Notes under the pieces: model-generated | What the model was told of the DNA's origin: nothing | Seen by the model: only the letters and a program-made list of their open reading frames with translations | Database searches by the model: none | Source: Nocardia panacis | GTDB lineage: Bacteria > Actinomycetota > Actinomycetes > Mycobacteriales > Mycobacteriaceae | NCBI RefSeq assembly: GCF_003598715.1 | Contig: NZ_QZFU01000023.1 | Span: 1 to 64,000 of the forward strand | Reading direction: 5' to 3' | Length of the DNA: 64,000 nt | Shown here: in pieces, positions 41,647-50,693 of the stretch | Layout of the letters: the number at the start of each line of letters is the position of its first letter | Numbering within the stretch: position 1 is the first letter of the stretch | Translations under genes and position numbers: made by a program

Positions 41647-42567
41647 GTGATCCAGGACTCGGAAACCTTCGCCGGAACCTTCCCCTTCCCACCCCATTTC
41701 ACCGACGCACCCGGCTTCCGAATGCACTACGTCGACGAAGGACCCGCGGGTGGCGAAGTCGTGCTGTGTCTACACGGCGAACCGACCTGGGGCTATCTGT
41801 TTCGCGACCTGATCCCGGCGCTGAGCGCGACACACCGGGTGGTCGTTCCCGACCACATGGGTTTCGGTAAAAGCGAGACGCCCGGCGAGCGCACCTACTG
41901 GCTGCAGGACCACATCGACAACCTCGAGCGGTTCGTCCTGGCCCTGGACCTCACCGACATCACCCTCGTCATGCACGACTTCGGCGGCCCCGTCGGGATG
42001 GGTCTGGCCGCCCGGCATCCCGATCGCATCGCGCGGGTCGTTACCACCAACGGCCCGACACCGTTCGGTCAGCCCAACCTGCTCGACCGCATCACCGCGA
42101 ACGCGGGCAGCGCGCCGTGGTTCCGGTGGATCGCCGAAGCCCATGCCGGCGGCAGCCTCGAGCCGATACTGGAACGGCTCGGCTACAACATCCTGAGCAC
42201 CTTGAAACTCAACGGTTTCGAGAACAACGCGATCATCACCGACCCTTGGCTCGCGGCCTACGCCGCACCCTTCGCGACACCCGCCGACTGCCTCGGCGCC
42301 ATCGGCTGGGCCAAAGGATTCGCCACCGAGGCTCACCGGTTCGAGACACCCGACGCGTCGGCCGAGCGATCGATCCGCAGCAAACCCGCGCTCGCGATCT
42401 GGGGCGAAGCCGACCGCACGCTCCAGGCCGAACACTTCTTGCCACTGTTCACCGCGATCTTTCCCGCAGCGTCCATCGAGCGCTTGCCGGGCGTGGGTCA
42501 CTACTGTCTCGAAGACGCTCCGGCCGCTGTCGCACAGTTGATCGCCGATTTCCTTCGACGAACGTAA
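41647..42567 (+). CDS. Haloalkane-dehalogenase-like alpha/beta hydrolase
   Basis: A 306-residue alpha/beta hydrolase with dehalogenase-group features: VVLCLHGEPTWGYLFRDLIP (HGEPTW), MGFGKSETPGERTYWLQDHI, and the nucleophile elbow LVMHDFGGPVGMGLA, with Asp as nucleophile. The catalytic His is in PGVGHYCLED. Haloalkane dehalogenases also need a second halide-stabilising Trp; HGEPTW provides the first. Substrate is unknown. GTG 41647 follows GGAG by six bases; GTG 41635 is in frame upstream. Strong palindromic control element just before. Confidence 0.88.
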   Translation: MIQDSETFAGTFPFPPHFTDAPGFRMHYVDEGPAGGEVVLCLHGEPTWGYLFRDLIPALSATHRVVVPDHMGFGKSETPGERTYWLQDHIDNLERFVLALDLTDITLVMHDFGGPVGMGLAARHPDRIARVVTTNGPTPFGQPNLLDRITANAGSAPWFRWIAEAHAGGSLEPILERLGYNILSTLKLNGFENNAIITDPWLAAYAAPFATPADCLGAIGWAKGFATEAHRFETPDASAERSIRSKPALAIWGEADRTLQAEHFLPLFTAIFPAASIERLPGVGHYCLEDAPAAVAQLIADFLRRT

Positions 42568-42880
42568 CGACGCGTCACCTTCGGGGTGTGGCCGTTTCGA
42601 TATTCCAGGTCACCGCTTCGTCGGTGAGGAAGTCGAGGAACGAGAGAGGGTCGAACGTTTGCGCGGGCGTGAGGGTCCCGTGCGGTTGGTGGCCCGCGAC
42701 CCAGACGACGGGCGGCTTCGGTCGGCGATGTCGCATTCCTACCCGCACCGTGACCACGGCCTCGAGAGTGTGGGCGATCCGAACAGCGTGTGACGGTCGC
42801 GCGGCAGCTTGATTAATACATGCGGCCGTATGTATTCTTTGTCTGTCGGTATTCGACAGAAGAGCTACCAGAGGATCACC
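42568..42880. other. Intergenic region with one operator
   Basis: About 310 bases between the dehalogenase-like gene and the SnoaL operon. No gene is supported. The only clear element is the 22-bp dyad at 42815-42836; the first 240 bases hold nothing I recognise. Confidence 0.5.
42815..42836. promoter_or_regulatory. 22-bp dyad operator of the SnoaL-DUF3237-aquaporin-TetR operon
   Basis: AATACAT and ATGTATT flank the palindromic core CGGCCG, with only one mismatched pair. It lies 44 bases before the first start of the operon. The TetR gene at the operon's end is the obvious candidate for binding. Confidence 0.82.
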
Positions 42881-43342
42881 ATGGACACCCACCGCATGTT
42901 CGAGCTGGCCCAAGCGTTGGCTGTCGCCAAGAGCAGGCAGGACCTCCCCGCGGCGCTGCGGCTGCTGCATCCGGACATGATGCTGGAAAGCCCGGCATTC
43001 GGGACCACGGCTCGCGGTTCGGCGGCGAACGAGCGGGCGCTGGCGCGATTCTTCGCGTCCTTCCCGGACTATCAGGTCGAACTGGCAGGCCACGCCGACA
43101 ACGGCGAGACGCTGGTCTGCTGGGGCGCTGCTCGGATGACCATGACCGGCAACAGATTCGGCGTCACCCCGAACGGCATGCGCGCGGAGGTGCCGGTATT
43201 CATCGCATTCACATTCGCGGACGACCTGATCGCCAGTGAACGGTTTTTCTTCGACCTTTCTGTTCTGTATACCCAGTCCGGGGTTTCCACCGATGCGGTG
43301 CGCCGCACCCTGTTCGGCGAGCTTGATCGAGCCCTGCGGTGA
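42881..43342 (+). CDS. SnoaL-like polyketide-cyclase-family protein
   Basis: A 153-residue protein of the SnoaL/NTF2 superfamily: ALAVAKSRQDLPAALRLLHP, FFASFPDYQVELAGHADNGE, VFIAFTFADDLIASERFFFD. The proteins are ligand-binding cups, some with cyclase, isomerase or epoxide hydrolase activity; the catalytic residues are not assigned. The ATG follows AGAGGA by six bases. It is first in a four-gene operon in which every junction overlaps by four bases. Confidence 0.87.
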   Translation: MDTHRMFELAQALAVAKSRQDLPAALRLLHPDMMLESPAFGTTARGSAANERALARFFASFPDYQVELAGHADNGETLVCWGAARMTMTGNRFGVTPNGMRAEVPVFIAFTFADDLIASERFFFDLSVLYTQSGVSTDAVRRTLFGELDRALR

Positions 43343-43836
43343 CCGCCGATTCGCGCATCAGGTATGTCGAAACCACCGGCACCGCAGCACTTTTCGACAT
43401 CGTAGTGGACCTGAACGTCCCATTGGGCTTCGGCGAGCACGGCCCGCTGGGTCGCCGTGTGCTCTACGGCGCCGCGGGCGGATCGTTCGAGGGTCCGCGG
43501 CTGCGGGGCGATGTGGTCGCGGGCGGCGGCGACTGGGCGCTGTTCCGCCCCAACGGCACCATGATGCTCGATGTCCGCCTGACGCTGCGCACCGACGATG
43601 ACGAGTTGCTGTACATGACCTATCAGGGCCGCTGGGTGGTCCCCGCGGATGTCCGTGCCGAGATGGTCGACCCGACCACCCGACACCGAATCGACCCGGC
43701 GCGCTACTACTTCCGCACGAACCCGCTGTTCGAGACCGGATCCACCCGCTACGCCTGGCTCAACGACGTCGTCGCGATCGGAACGGGATACCTGGTGGAC
43801 GGTGGCGTCGCCTACCACGTCGAGCGAGTGCTGTGA
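43339..43836 (+). CDS. DUF3237 (UPF0311) protein
   Basis: A 165-residue beta-barrel-like protein with the DUF3237 pattern: DWALFRPNGTMMLDVRLTLR, LLYMTYQGRWVVPADVRAEM, and YYFRTNPLFETGSTRYAWLN near the C-terminus. The family has no established activity; members occur with catabolic genes. It overlaps the upstream SnoaL stop and the downstream aquaporin start, so the set is translated as a unit. Confidence 0.92.
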   Translation: MTADSRIRYVETTGTAALFDIVVDLNVPLGFGEHGPLGRRVLYGAAGGSFEGPRLRGDVVAGGGDWALFRPNGTMMLDVRLTLRTDDDELLYMTYQGRWVVPADVRAEMVDPTTRHRIDPARYYFRTNPLFETGSTRYAWLNDVVAIGTGYLVDGGVAYHVERVL

Positions 43837-44549
43837 GCAGCGCACCGAGCGCGCCTGCGGCGCCGCGACTGTCGCTGCCGCGACGCTTGGCCGCCGAAGG
43901 ATTGGGCACCGGATTCCTGCTCGCAGCCATCGTCGGTTCGGGCATCCTCGGCGAACGACTCGCGGACGGCAATATGGCCATCGCTTTGCTGGTGAACGCG
44001 TTGGCCACCGCGGCAGCGTTGTTCACGCTGATCGAATGGTTCGCCCCCGTGTCGGGCGCGCATTTCAATCCGGTGATCACCGCGGCCCTGACCGTTCGGG
44101 GTGATCTCTCCGCACGCACCGCCCTGGCCTATGTGCCCGCGCAGATGGGCGGTGCCGTCGGCGGCGTGGCCCTGGCGGAGTTGATGTTCGGCGAACCGGT
44201 TTGGTCATGGTCGACCCGCCCGCGGCACGGGGCGACGCAGTTGCTCGGCGAAGTGGTCTCGACATTCGGCCTGGTTGGTGTCGTATGGGTCTGCACGCGC
44301 ACCCGCCCCACAGCGGTGGCAGGCATCGTCGCCGCCTACATTGGCGGCGGATTCTGGTTCACCCCAACAGACTTCGCCAATCCGGCGGTGACGATCGCCC
44401 GTGCGGCGACCGATACCTTCTCCGGCATCCGTCCGGCCGACGTGCCCGGATTCGTGCTCGCCGAAGTCGCCGGGGTCATCGTGGCTATCCTCGTATTCGG
44501 CTGGCTCCTGCCCGCCTCCCCGAGTACCGAGAGGCCGCCGCGTCGATGA
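43833..44549 (+). CDS. Aquaporin/MIP-family channel protein
   Basis: A 238-residue membrane channel with six helices and two half-helix motifs: SGAHFNPVITAALTVRGDLS and FANPAVTIARAATDTFSG. The first motif is NPV instead of NPA, the second NPA is intact. Such MIP channels pass water, glycerol, arsenite or other small neutral solutes; the widened first constriction suggests a larger solute. It is co-translated with the two preceding genes and the TetR, so its solute is likely linked to the chemistry of the operon. Confidence 0.9.
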   Translation: MSSAPSAPAAPRLSLPRRLAAEGLGTGFLLAAIVGSGILGERLADGNMAIALLVNALATAAALFTLIEWFAPVSGAHFNPVITAALTVRGDLSARTALAYVPAQMGGAVGGVALAELMFGEPVWSWSTRPRHGATQLLGEVVSTFGLVGVVWVCTRTRPTAVAGIVAAYIGGGFWFTPTDFANPAVTIARAATDTFSGIRPADVPGFVLAEVAGVIVAILVFGWLLPASPSTERPPRR

Positions 44550-45160
44550 CCGAACACACCCCGTCCAACTCCGACCCGACCACCGATGGGCGGCGGCAGC
44601 GGGGGGCTCGGTCGCGGCAGATCATCACCCGGCACGCGGTGGATGTCGCGTCGCTGGACGGGCTCGGCGGGCTCAGTTTCGGACGTCTCGCCGAGGACCT
44701 CGATATCAGCAAAGCGGGAATTCAGACGCTGTTCGGCACCAAACAGCGTCTCCAGTTGAGCACTGTCGAAACCGCCAGGATGGTCTTCATCGACGCGGTC
44801 ATACGCCCGGCGGAGGAGGCATCGGAAGGGGTCCCCCTGGTGCGTGCCCTCCTCGAACACTGGATCACCTACGTCGCGAAACCACTGTTTCCCGGCGGCT
44901 GCTTCTGGAACGCCAATCTCGCGGAGTTCGACAGCCACCCCGGACCGGTCCGCGACGCGCTGATGCGGCAGCGTCGCGACTGGCTCAACCTGCTGGCCGG
45001 GCAACTCGAACGCGCCGCGCTCCCGGAAACCGACCTGACCGTCTTCCAACTCGACGCCGCCCTCAACGCCACCAACACCGCGCTGCGGCTCGGCGAATCC
45101 GACGGTGTCGAGAAACTGCGCCGCGTAATCGACGGTCTCCTGCCCGAATCCATCCCCTAG
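44546..45160 (+). CDS. TetR-family regulator, last gene of the operon
   Basis: A 204-residue TetR protein: LSFGRLAEDLDISKAGIQTL, FGTKQRLQLSTVETARMVFI, then GCFWNANLAEFDSHPGPVRD in the TetR_C_33-like domain. It overlaps the aquaporin stop by four bases. Placement at the operon's end and the dyad at its beginning indicate feedback repression. Its stop overlaps the end of the convergent CPBP gene. Confidence 0.9.
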   Translation: MTEHTPSNSDPTTDGRRQRGARSRQIITRHAVDVASLDGLGGLSFGRLAEDLDISKAGIQTLFGTKQRLQLSTVETARMVFIDAVIRPAEEASEGVPLVRALLEHWITYVAKPLFPGGCFWNANLAEFDSHPGPVRDALMRQRRDWLNLLAGQLERAALPETDLTVFQLDAALNATNTALRLGESDGVEKLRRVIDGLLPESIP

Positions 45161-46026
45161 TGTCGAGGCACTCGGCCTGCTGCGGGTGGTCGGTCCGGAG
45201 ACGGCGCATCGAAGCCACCGCTGATATCGGCCTCCCGCAATGGTTTTCCCTGGATGGCCCGAAGACGTCCGGTCGCGACGATCCAGCAGGCCGCCAAGGC
45301 CAGCGGGATGGTCGCGACCAAGGTGATGGACATCGATGTCGAATCCGGCAGGACCTGACCGACCAGCAGGAACAAGACCATGTTGTTGCCCGCGTGGGCC
45401 AGACTGGCAGTCCAAATGCTGCCGGTGCTCTGGTACAGCCAGGCGAGGATCACCTCCTGAAACAGGATCGACACTGTCCACACCAGCAGACCCAGCAGGG
45501 GATTCCCGAATTCGACGTAGCCGAAGAAGGCGAGCGGGTAGTGCCAGACAGCCCAGATCAGTGCCGTCGCCCCGACCGACAGCAGTGGTCGGTCGGGGAA
45601 CAGGCGCGGTCGAAGGTAGCCTGTCCACCCGAATTCCTCGCCCCAGTAGATCGGGATGAGCGGAATGACCATCGCCATCAATATGGGTGTGGTCACCCAC
45701 GGGGTCATCGTCGTGCGCGAGCCTGCCGCCGCGGCGGCCGCGACTCCTGTCACGGCGAACAGCAGCGGGCCGAGCCATGCCATCAGAAAGTAGCGCCGGT
45801 TCTTCCGAAACCGTAGGGCGAGACCGGCATCGGCGAACCCCTCTTTCGTCACCCACCTGCGGACGACCACCGCGACCAGAGCCGGCGCCAATCCGAAGGG
45901 CAACTGTACCAACGGATTGACCAGAGAAAGCTGCAAAACCTCTGCGGCGCAGTACATCCAGGTCCAGGAAATCCCGAACGTCGCGATGAGGAATACCGCG
46001 ACACCCTTTTTGTGTGCGATAGGCAA
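45157..46026 (-). CDS. CPBP-family (Abi-type) intramembrane metalloprotease
   Basis: A 289-residue membrane protein with about eight helices. The CPBP motifs are visible: YWGEEFGWTGYLRPRLF (EExxxR-like), ALIWAVWHYPLAFFG (conserved His) and SLAHAGNNMVLFLLV (HxxxN). These residues bind the catalytic metal in Rce1-type proteases. Some family members give bacteriocin self-immunity, others protect against phage; which is unclear here. TTG 46026 follows AGGAG by five bases; it is preferred over the upstream extension, which is arginine-rich and non-homologous. Confidence 0.88.
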   Translation of the reverse strand: MPIAHKKGVAVFLIATFGISWTWMYCAAEVLQLSLVNPLVQLPFGLAPALVAVVVRRWVTKEGFADAGLALRFRKNRRYFLMAWLGPLLFAVTGVAAAAAAGSRTTMTPWVTTPILMAMVIPLIPIYWGEEFGWTGYLRPRLFPDRPLLSVGATALIWAVWHYPLAFFGYVEFGNPLLGLLVWTVSILFQEVILAWLYQSTGSIWTASLAHAGNNMVLFLLVGQVLPDSTSMSITLVATIPLALAACWIVATGRLRAIQGKPLREADISGGFDAPSPDRPPAAGRVPRH

Positions 46027-46396
46027 GTGAACTCCTGTTCGTGTGGCAAACGGACATGCCAACGTTAGGAATCGCGGGCCGCGCGTCCGAGCGGGCGAAC
46101 ACCCCTCTTTCCGGTAGTGCCTGCCACACCTCGCGAACCTGCCGAACGCGCGCACGCGGTACGCAGCCGTTCGCCGGGCACCCGCACGGGATATTTCATG
46201 GGATCTTTACGGAATCGATTGCGCAACAGTGATGGTCGACACAATAGGCTCTTGGACAAGCGACCGGAAGTTTGCTATAAATTTGCCGACGGGGTTGTGC
46301 AGGGCGGCCAACGACGTTCGCCGGTCATTGGATGTGCGCCGAGCGGATATGAAACGGCGACGACGCCGCAGCGGATAGTCGTGACGAGCACGCTGC
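46027..46396. other. Intergenic region, divergent promoters
   Basis: About 370 bases without a supported gene between the CPBP protease and the small membrane protein gene. The 46230-46290 part is unusually AT-rich (TTGCTATAAATTTG) and could hold a -10 box for the rightward gene. No repeats were found. Confidence 0.45.
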
Positions 46397-46897
46397 GTGA
46401 TCGGCACCGAGGCGGTGTCGAAGGTGAAGGGGGTTGTGGTGCGAGGGTTCAGGTGGACCAGGCGGGATTCGGCGCGGGAGCGCTCGACGCTGATGCGCGG
46501 CGCGGCCGTCTGGGTCGCGGTGCCTGTCGTTCTCTGTGCGATAGCGCCCACCGCGACCGCGTCGATACAGTCGTGCGCCCCCGAGATCTGCCCGACGCAA
46601 ACCACTGCGACGCAGCATGATTCCGAGCACAGCGACACCCTCACCCCGACCAGTTGGCTACTGCTCGGCATGCTCGCGCTCGGCGGGGCGGGTGGGGTCG
46701 CGCTGGGGATGCGCGGTCAGCCGCGCCGCGCCGAGCACTACCAACTCACCCGCCCGGCCGATGCCCGTATCGAAGGACCCGCCGTCGTGGCGTCGCTGCG
46801 CACCAGCGGCCGCACCGCCGCGGCCGCTTTGATCGAACGGTATCTCGGCAACGACCTACCCGGCGGCTCCATGCCGACCGGTCCGGGATCCACATAG
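46397..46897 (+). CDS. Small membrane-anchored hypothetical protein
   Basis: A protein of up to 166 residues with an N-terminal signal-anchor-like helix (MRGAAVWVAVPVVLCAIAPT), two Cys (IQSCAPEICPTQ) outside and a second helix (WLLLGMLALGGAGGVALGM) followed by an Arg-rich cytosolic tail. The two cysteines may form a disulfide. No family recognised. The start is uncertain: GTG 46397 is used, but GTG 46436 and 46439 sit after GAAGGGGG and are equally likely. Confidence 0.5.
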   Translation: MIGTEAVSKVKGVVVRGFRWTRRDSARERSTLMRGAAVWVAVPVVLCAIAPTATASIQSCAPEICPTQTTATQHDSEHSDTLTPTSWLLLGMLALGGAGGVALGMRGQPRRAEHYQLTRPADARIEGPAVVASLRTSGRTAAAALIERYLGNDLPGGSMPTGPGST

Positions 46898-46997
46898 ACG
46901 ATCCGCGACGGCCACAGCCATTTTCGCGATATCCCCGGTCACGCCCGGCGGATCATCGCATCAGCGCCAGGATTTCGGGACGCGGCGGCGTGGCGGG

Positions 46998-48236
46998 TCA
47001 ACGCCGCAGCCTGGCTGCCGCGGCCAGAATCGGGGTGCTCACCGTCGTGGCCGCGGCGCCGAGCGCGGTGTCGGTGGCCAGGATCCACCGGACGGTCTTC
47101 ATCGCCATCGTGAGAACTTCGCTGCCACGCCGTCGCATACCGGCCTCGAAATCCCGGACGGCGTCGGTGAGGGCGGTGGCGCCGTTGGCGGCGGCGCTGA
47201 TGTGCTCGACCAGGTCGGCGGCGTCGCGGATGGCCGCACCCGCCCCCATTCCGGCGGTGGGCGGTGTCGCGTGGACAGCGTCGCCGAGGGCGGTGATCCG
47301 ACCCGCGGCCCACGGCGCGAGATCGTCCGCGCGGGTGGAGGCGGCGTTGAAGCGGAACCCGGCCAGGCTGTGCGGGTCGGCCCTGGCGATGACCTCGAGC
47401 GTGTGCTCGGCCCAGCGGCGCTCGCGGAACAGGCCGAGCAGCGCGGCCTGCAGCTCGCCGCCCCGCAGGTCACGCAGAGAATCGCGGACCGCGGATTCGG
47501 GGAACATGGCGCCCCAGATGTAGGTCGGGCCGGTGGTGATCGACATTCGCAGGTCGGGGGCGTCGAGCGCGGCGTTGCCGACCGGGTCGAGAAACCCGAT
47601 ATACAGCGCGGCCCCGCGCGGGCCGATCGCCGTCCCCGATCGTGGTTTAAGCCGCTGCCGCTCGCCGGGGCCGAGGTCGCGCAGGAGGGTGCGACCGCAG
47701 AATCCGATGATGCCCGCCGGACTGTTGGTCGGGCCGCCCGCCAGGTGGCGGGCGACCATCGAGTGGGCGCCGTCCGCGCCCACCACCAAATCGGCCGAGA
47801 TCGGCGCCGCATCGGTGAACAGAACCTGCGGCGCGCCATGGTCGTCGTGACCGACGCCGGACGCGACGCGTCCCAGGTGCAGGTCATCGCCGACCGCTTC
47901 GGCCAGCAGTGTCCGCAGGGTGATCCGGTCGACGTCGATGCTGTCACTGCCACTCAGATCCGGTCCGTAACCGAGCAGCCTGCCGCGGCGGTCCCAGAAC
48001 GCGTCCCGCTCGCGCAGCCGCAGCGCCGAACCCGAGGCCAGCAACCGCCGCATGATCTGCGGTTCCACCAGATCTGTCAGCGCCGACTGCGCCCGCTCAT
48101 CCAGGGTGATGTGATAGCCGCCCGTCGCCGCTACATCGATGTCGCGGTCGAATACGGCGACCTCGAACCCCCGGCGACGCAGCCCCGCCCCCAACGCAAG
48201 CCCACCTATTCCCCCGCCTACCACGACTACCCGCAT
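46998..48236 (-). CDS. FAD-dependent aromatic monooxygenase (PHBH fold)
   Basis: A 412-residue class A flavin monooxygenase: MRVVVVGGGIGGLALGAGLR (GxGxxG), DLVVGADGAHSMVARHL (DG motif), and ITALGDAVHATPPTAGMGAG (GD motif). These are all the conserved FAD/NADPH contacts, so it should hydroxylate or epoxidise an aromatic or polyketide-like substrate. Homologues include rifampicin and tetracycline monooxygenases. The C-terminal helix (WILATDTALGAAATTVSTPI) resembles a membrane-associating segment. The divergent WYL-domain regulator probably controls it. Confidence 0.92.
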   Translation of the reverse strand: MRVVVVGGGIGGLALGAGLRRRGFEVAVFDRDIDVAATGGYHITLDERAQSALTDLVEPQIMRRLLASGSALRLRERDAFWDRRGRLLGYGPDLSGSDSIDVDRITLRTLLAEAVGDDLHLGRVASGVGHDDHGAPQVLFTDAAPISADLVVGADGAHSMVARHLAGGPTNSPAGIIGFCGRTLLRDLGPGERQRLKPRSGTAIGPRGAALYIGFLDPVGNAALDAPDLRMSITTGPTYIWGAMFPESAVRDSLRDLRGGELQAALLGLFRERRWAEHTLEVIARADPHSLAGFRFNAASTRADDLAPWAAGRITALGDAVHATPPTAGMGAGAAIRDAADLVEHISAAANGATALTDAVRDFEAGMRRRGSEVLTMAMKTVRWILATDTALGAAATTVSTPILAAAARLRR

Positions 48237-48333
48237 ACCCGACCGTCCTCTCCGTCACTGCGTGTTCGAAACAGACCCCACCCTGACAGCAGTAGTGGAC
48301 ATCGAGCGGCCACTACCGAATCATGATGGGACG

Positions 48334-49341
48334 ATGGCGAATACCTCCCATCGGGCGCTGCGACTGCTGTCCCTGCTCGGCACAGGCAGACTGTGGTCGC
48401 TGCGCGAACTCGCGACCCGGCTCGGGGCAGGCGAGCGCACCGTCCGCCGCGACATCGAAACCCTCCGCCGACTCGACTACCCGATCACCACCATCCACGG
48501 CCCCGACGGCGGCTACCGGCTGGGCGCCGGAAAGACCCTGCCGCCACTGCTGTTCGACCATGACCAAGCCCTCGCGATCGCGGTGGCCCTGCAAACCGCG
48601 CCCGGCACGATGTTCGGCCTCGGCGACGACGCCGCGCGGGCACTGGCCACGCTGCACCAGGTCATGCCGCCCGCGCTGCGGGCATCCATGGAATCCCTGC
48701 GCCTGACCCGGTTGCAGAACTACTGGGAGTTCCCCGCACCCCCGATCGACCCGGCAGCCCTCACCACCGTCGGCACCGCGGTGCGCCACCGGCGCCTACT
48801 CGTCACCGAGATGCTGCGTGCCGACGGCACCCGCCCCGAACCCGGTGACCCCGACTTCTTGCCCGCCCACCGCATCGAACCCCATCACCTGGTTGTCTGG
48901 GCCGCCCGGTGGTACCTGGTCGCCTACGATCGCACCGATCGCCAATGGCGCGTGCACCGCGTCGACCGACTGCACCCCCGCCCCACCACCCAGCACTTCT
49001 CCGCCCGCCCGCTGCCCGACGACAACCTCGCCCACTTCGTGATGAGCACCCACGACCGCGGCGACAGCCCCGCCGCCTGGCCACACACCGGCACCGCCCG
49101 GCTCGACCTGCCCGCTCACATCGTGGCCCGCTGGGCGCCGGGAGGTTCCGTCGTGGAATACCTCGACACCGAGCACTGCCGACTCACGCTCGGCGCCTGG
49201 TCCTGGGCGGGCATCGCGGGCATCCTCGCCACCTTCGACACCGGGATCACCGAACTCCACCCACCCGAACTCGTCGACGCATGCCGCCGCATCGCCCACA
49301 GATTGGCCGAAGGTGGCCACAGGCCGCCTGTTCAGCGGTAG
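48334..49341 (+). CDS. WYL-domain regulator (HTH, YafY-type)
   Basis: A 335-residue regulator: winged helix LLSLLGTGRLWSLRELATRL and GAGERTVRRDIETLRRLDYP, then a WYL domain with HHLVVWAARWYLVAYDRTDR QWR. The C-terminal WCX extension is present. WYL proteins bind ssDNA or small nucleotide-like ligands and control DNA damage, phage defence or catabolic genes; here a monooxygenase is divergent. Its 3' end overlaps the convergent APH gene by ten bases. Confidence 0.9.
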   Translation: MANTSHRALRLLSLLGTGRLWSLRELATRLGAGERTVRRDIETLRRLDYPITTIHGPDGGYRLGAGKTLPPLLFDHDQALAIAVALQTAPGTMFGLGDDAARALATLHQVMPPALRASMESLRLTRLQNYWEFPAPPIDPAALTTVGTAVRHRRLLVTEMLRADGTRPEPGDPDFLPAHRIEPHHLVVWAARWYLVAYDRTDRQWRVHRVDRLHPRPTTQHFSARPLPDDNLAHFVMSTHDRGDSPAAWPHTGTARLDLPAHIVARWAPGGSVVEYLDTEHCRLTLGAWSWAGIAGILATFDTGITELHPPELVDACRRIAHRLAEGGHRPPVQR

Positions 49342-50195
49342 TTCGCCAGGCCGTCCGACAATTCCTCCGCGTCGCCGTCCCGGTGGGCGGCGAGGGCCTG
49401 CTGCAAAGCGAAGGTGCCGCGGATCGCGGCGATGCGGGCGGTCATTTCGTCATCCGCCCAGCCACCCAATGCGCGTACCCGCCGCAGCATCGGATCGCCG
49501 TGGCCCGCGCCGAGGGCCGCGAGGTCCTCGGCCGGATCGCCGAGTGTGACTTCGTCCCAGTCGACCACACCGCTCAGGCGCGGAGATCCGTCGATGTTCT
49601 CCCACAGGACATTCTCGGGGCCGAGGTCGCCGTGCACCACGGCCGCGGTGCGGTGCGGAAGGTCTTCGACGGCAATGAGTTCCTGTTCGGCTCGTCGACG
49701 CCCTCCTGCGGAGATCAGTCCGAACAGTTCGGTGCGGACATCCGCCGCGAACCGCCGCCACCGGCCTTCCGGAGCGGGCAGGGCGGCGCGCACTCTGTCA
49801 TCGGCGCCGGCTGTGACCAGACCGGTCAACAGTTCGACGTACTGGCCCGCGACCACATCGGCCGCACGGGGATCATCGAGCACCTCAGCCGCCAAAGGTG
49901 TTCCGGGAACACGGCTCAACACCAGGAACGGCGGTTCGCCGACGCGGTCCGCGCTGCCTTCCTCCAGCGGTTCCGGCGTACGGAATCCGAGGTCGAATCC
50001 GGCGAGGACACGCAGGACGGCCGCGCGCTGCGGGAGCCGGGCCGCGGCCGCTTCGGTGCGGGGCAGGCACACGACGCGATCCGAACCGAGCACCACCAGA
50101 TGGAACTGTCCCTCCCGGACGGCCAGATGCTCCGGTTCGGTCTCCGGGAACAAGCGGCGCAACAGATCTCGATGCCGTAGCAGCGCCATCTCCAA
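49332..50195 (-). CDS. APH-family phosphotransferase
   Basis: A 287-residue kinase-like protein with the catalytic loop AAVVHGDLGPENVLW (HGDxxxxN) and the DFG-like SGVVDWDEVTLGDPAEDLAA. These define aminoglycoside/homoserine-kinase-like phosphotransferases such as MphA-like macrolide kinases and APH(3')-like enzymes. The N-terminal lysine position is not clear (DRVVCLPRTEAAAARL), so the ATP site may be modified. Substrate unknown. Confidence 0.85.
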   Translation of the reverse strand: MEMALLRHRDLLRRLFPETEPEHLAVREGQFHLVVLGSDRVVCLPRTEAAAARLPQRAAVLRVLAGFDLGFRTPEPLEEGSADRVGEPPFLVLSRVPGTPLAAEVLDDPRAADVVAGQYVELLTGLVTAGADDRVRAALPAPEGRWRRFAADVRTELFGLISAGGRRRAEQELIAVEDLPHRTAAVVHGDLGPENVLWENIDGSPRLSGVVDWDEVTLGDPAEDLAALGAGHGDPMLRRVRALGGWADDEMTARIAAIRGTFALQQALAAHRDGDAEELSDGLANYR

Positions 50196-50349
50196 GGCAA
50201 ACCTCTCTCGTCGCCGATTCGTTCATCTCCCCGGCCGTATCGGGGCGTTGACCGACGCGACACCGAAGTCGCGTTCGTCGAGGTCGCGGAAACACGAAAC
50301 CGCCGTGGACAGAACACTTTAGCGCTCAGGCTGCCGTCCGAAAGTACCC

Positions 50350-50628
50350 GTGCCGCTGCGCCCACTGCGCGACCTCGAAGTCCTGCGTATCGCACTGAAG
50401 GTCGCGGGCCAAACCACAGGCGCGGATTCGGGCATTTGGGATTCGGTGACCGGCGGCGCGGATGACGCGCTGCTGGAGGTTCAGGGTTTGATCCAGCAGG
50501 TCATGCTCGCGGCCTCGCAGGTCGCCTAGATCGGGTCGGACCGGCAGTTGGATGCCGCCACCCGCATCCTCACCGGCACCCGCAAGCAGCTGTATCAACT
50601 GCTCGCCGAGGGCGATTCGGCGGAGTAG
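50350..50628 (+). pseudogene. Short gene interrupted by an amber stop, upstream of a recombinase
   Basis: From GTG 50350 the frame reads VPLRPLRDLEVLRIALKVAG and ALLEVQGLIQQVMLAASQVA, is stopped by TAG at 50527-50529, and continues in the same frame IGSDRQLDAATRILTGTRKQ LYQLLAEGDSAE to a second TAG (50626-50628). A single base change restores a 92-residue protein. No family recognised. Its place directly before a tyrosine recombinase suggests a former element-associated gene. Confidence 0.6.
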
Positions 50629-50693
50629 GTGCCCGACCTTCGCGTGTTCCTGTCGTACGCTTGCGTTTTCGAATAGCGGACGGGAGCGCGGGA

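Noticed and set aside
42575..43093. 172-codon minus-strand frame before the SnoaL operon
   Set aside because: Runs across the operator and the start of the SnoaL gene; no motif and no ribosome site.
44336..46129. Large minus-strand frame over the aquaporin, TetR and CPBP genes
   Set aside because: Conflicts with three well-supported genes and has no homology features.
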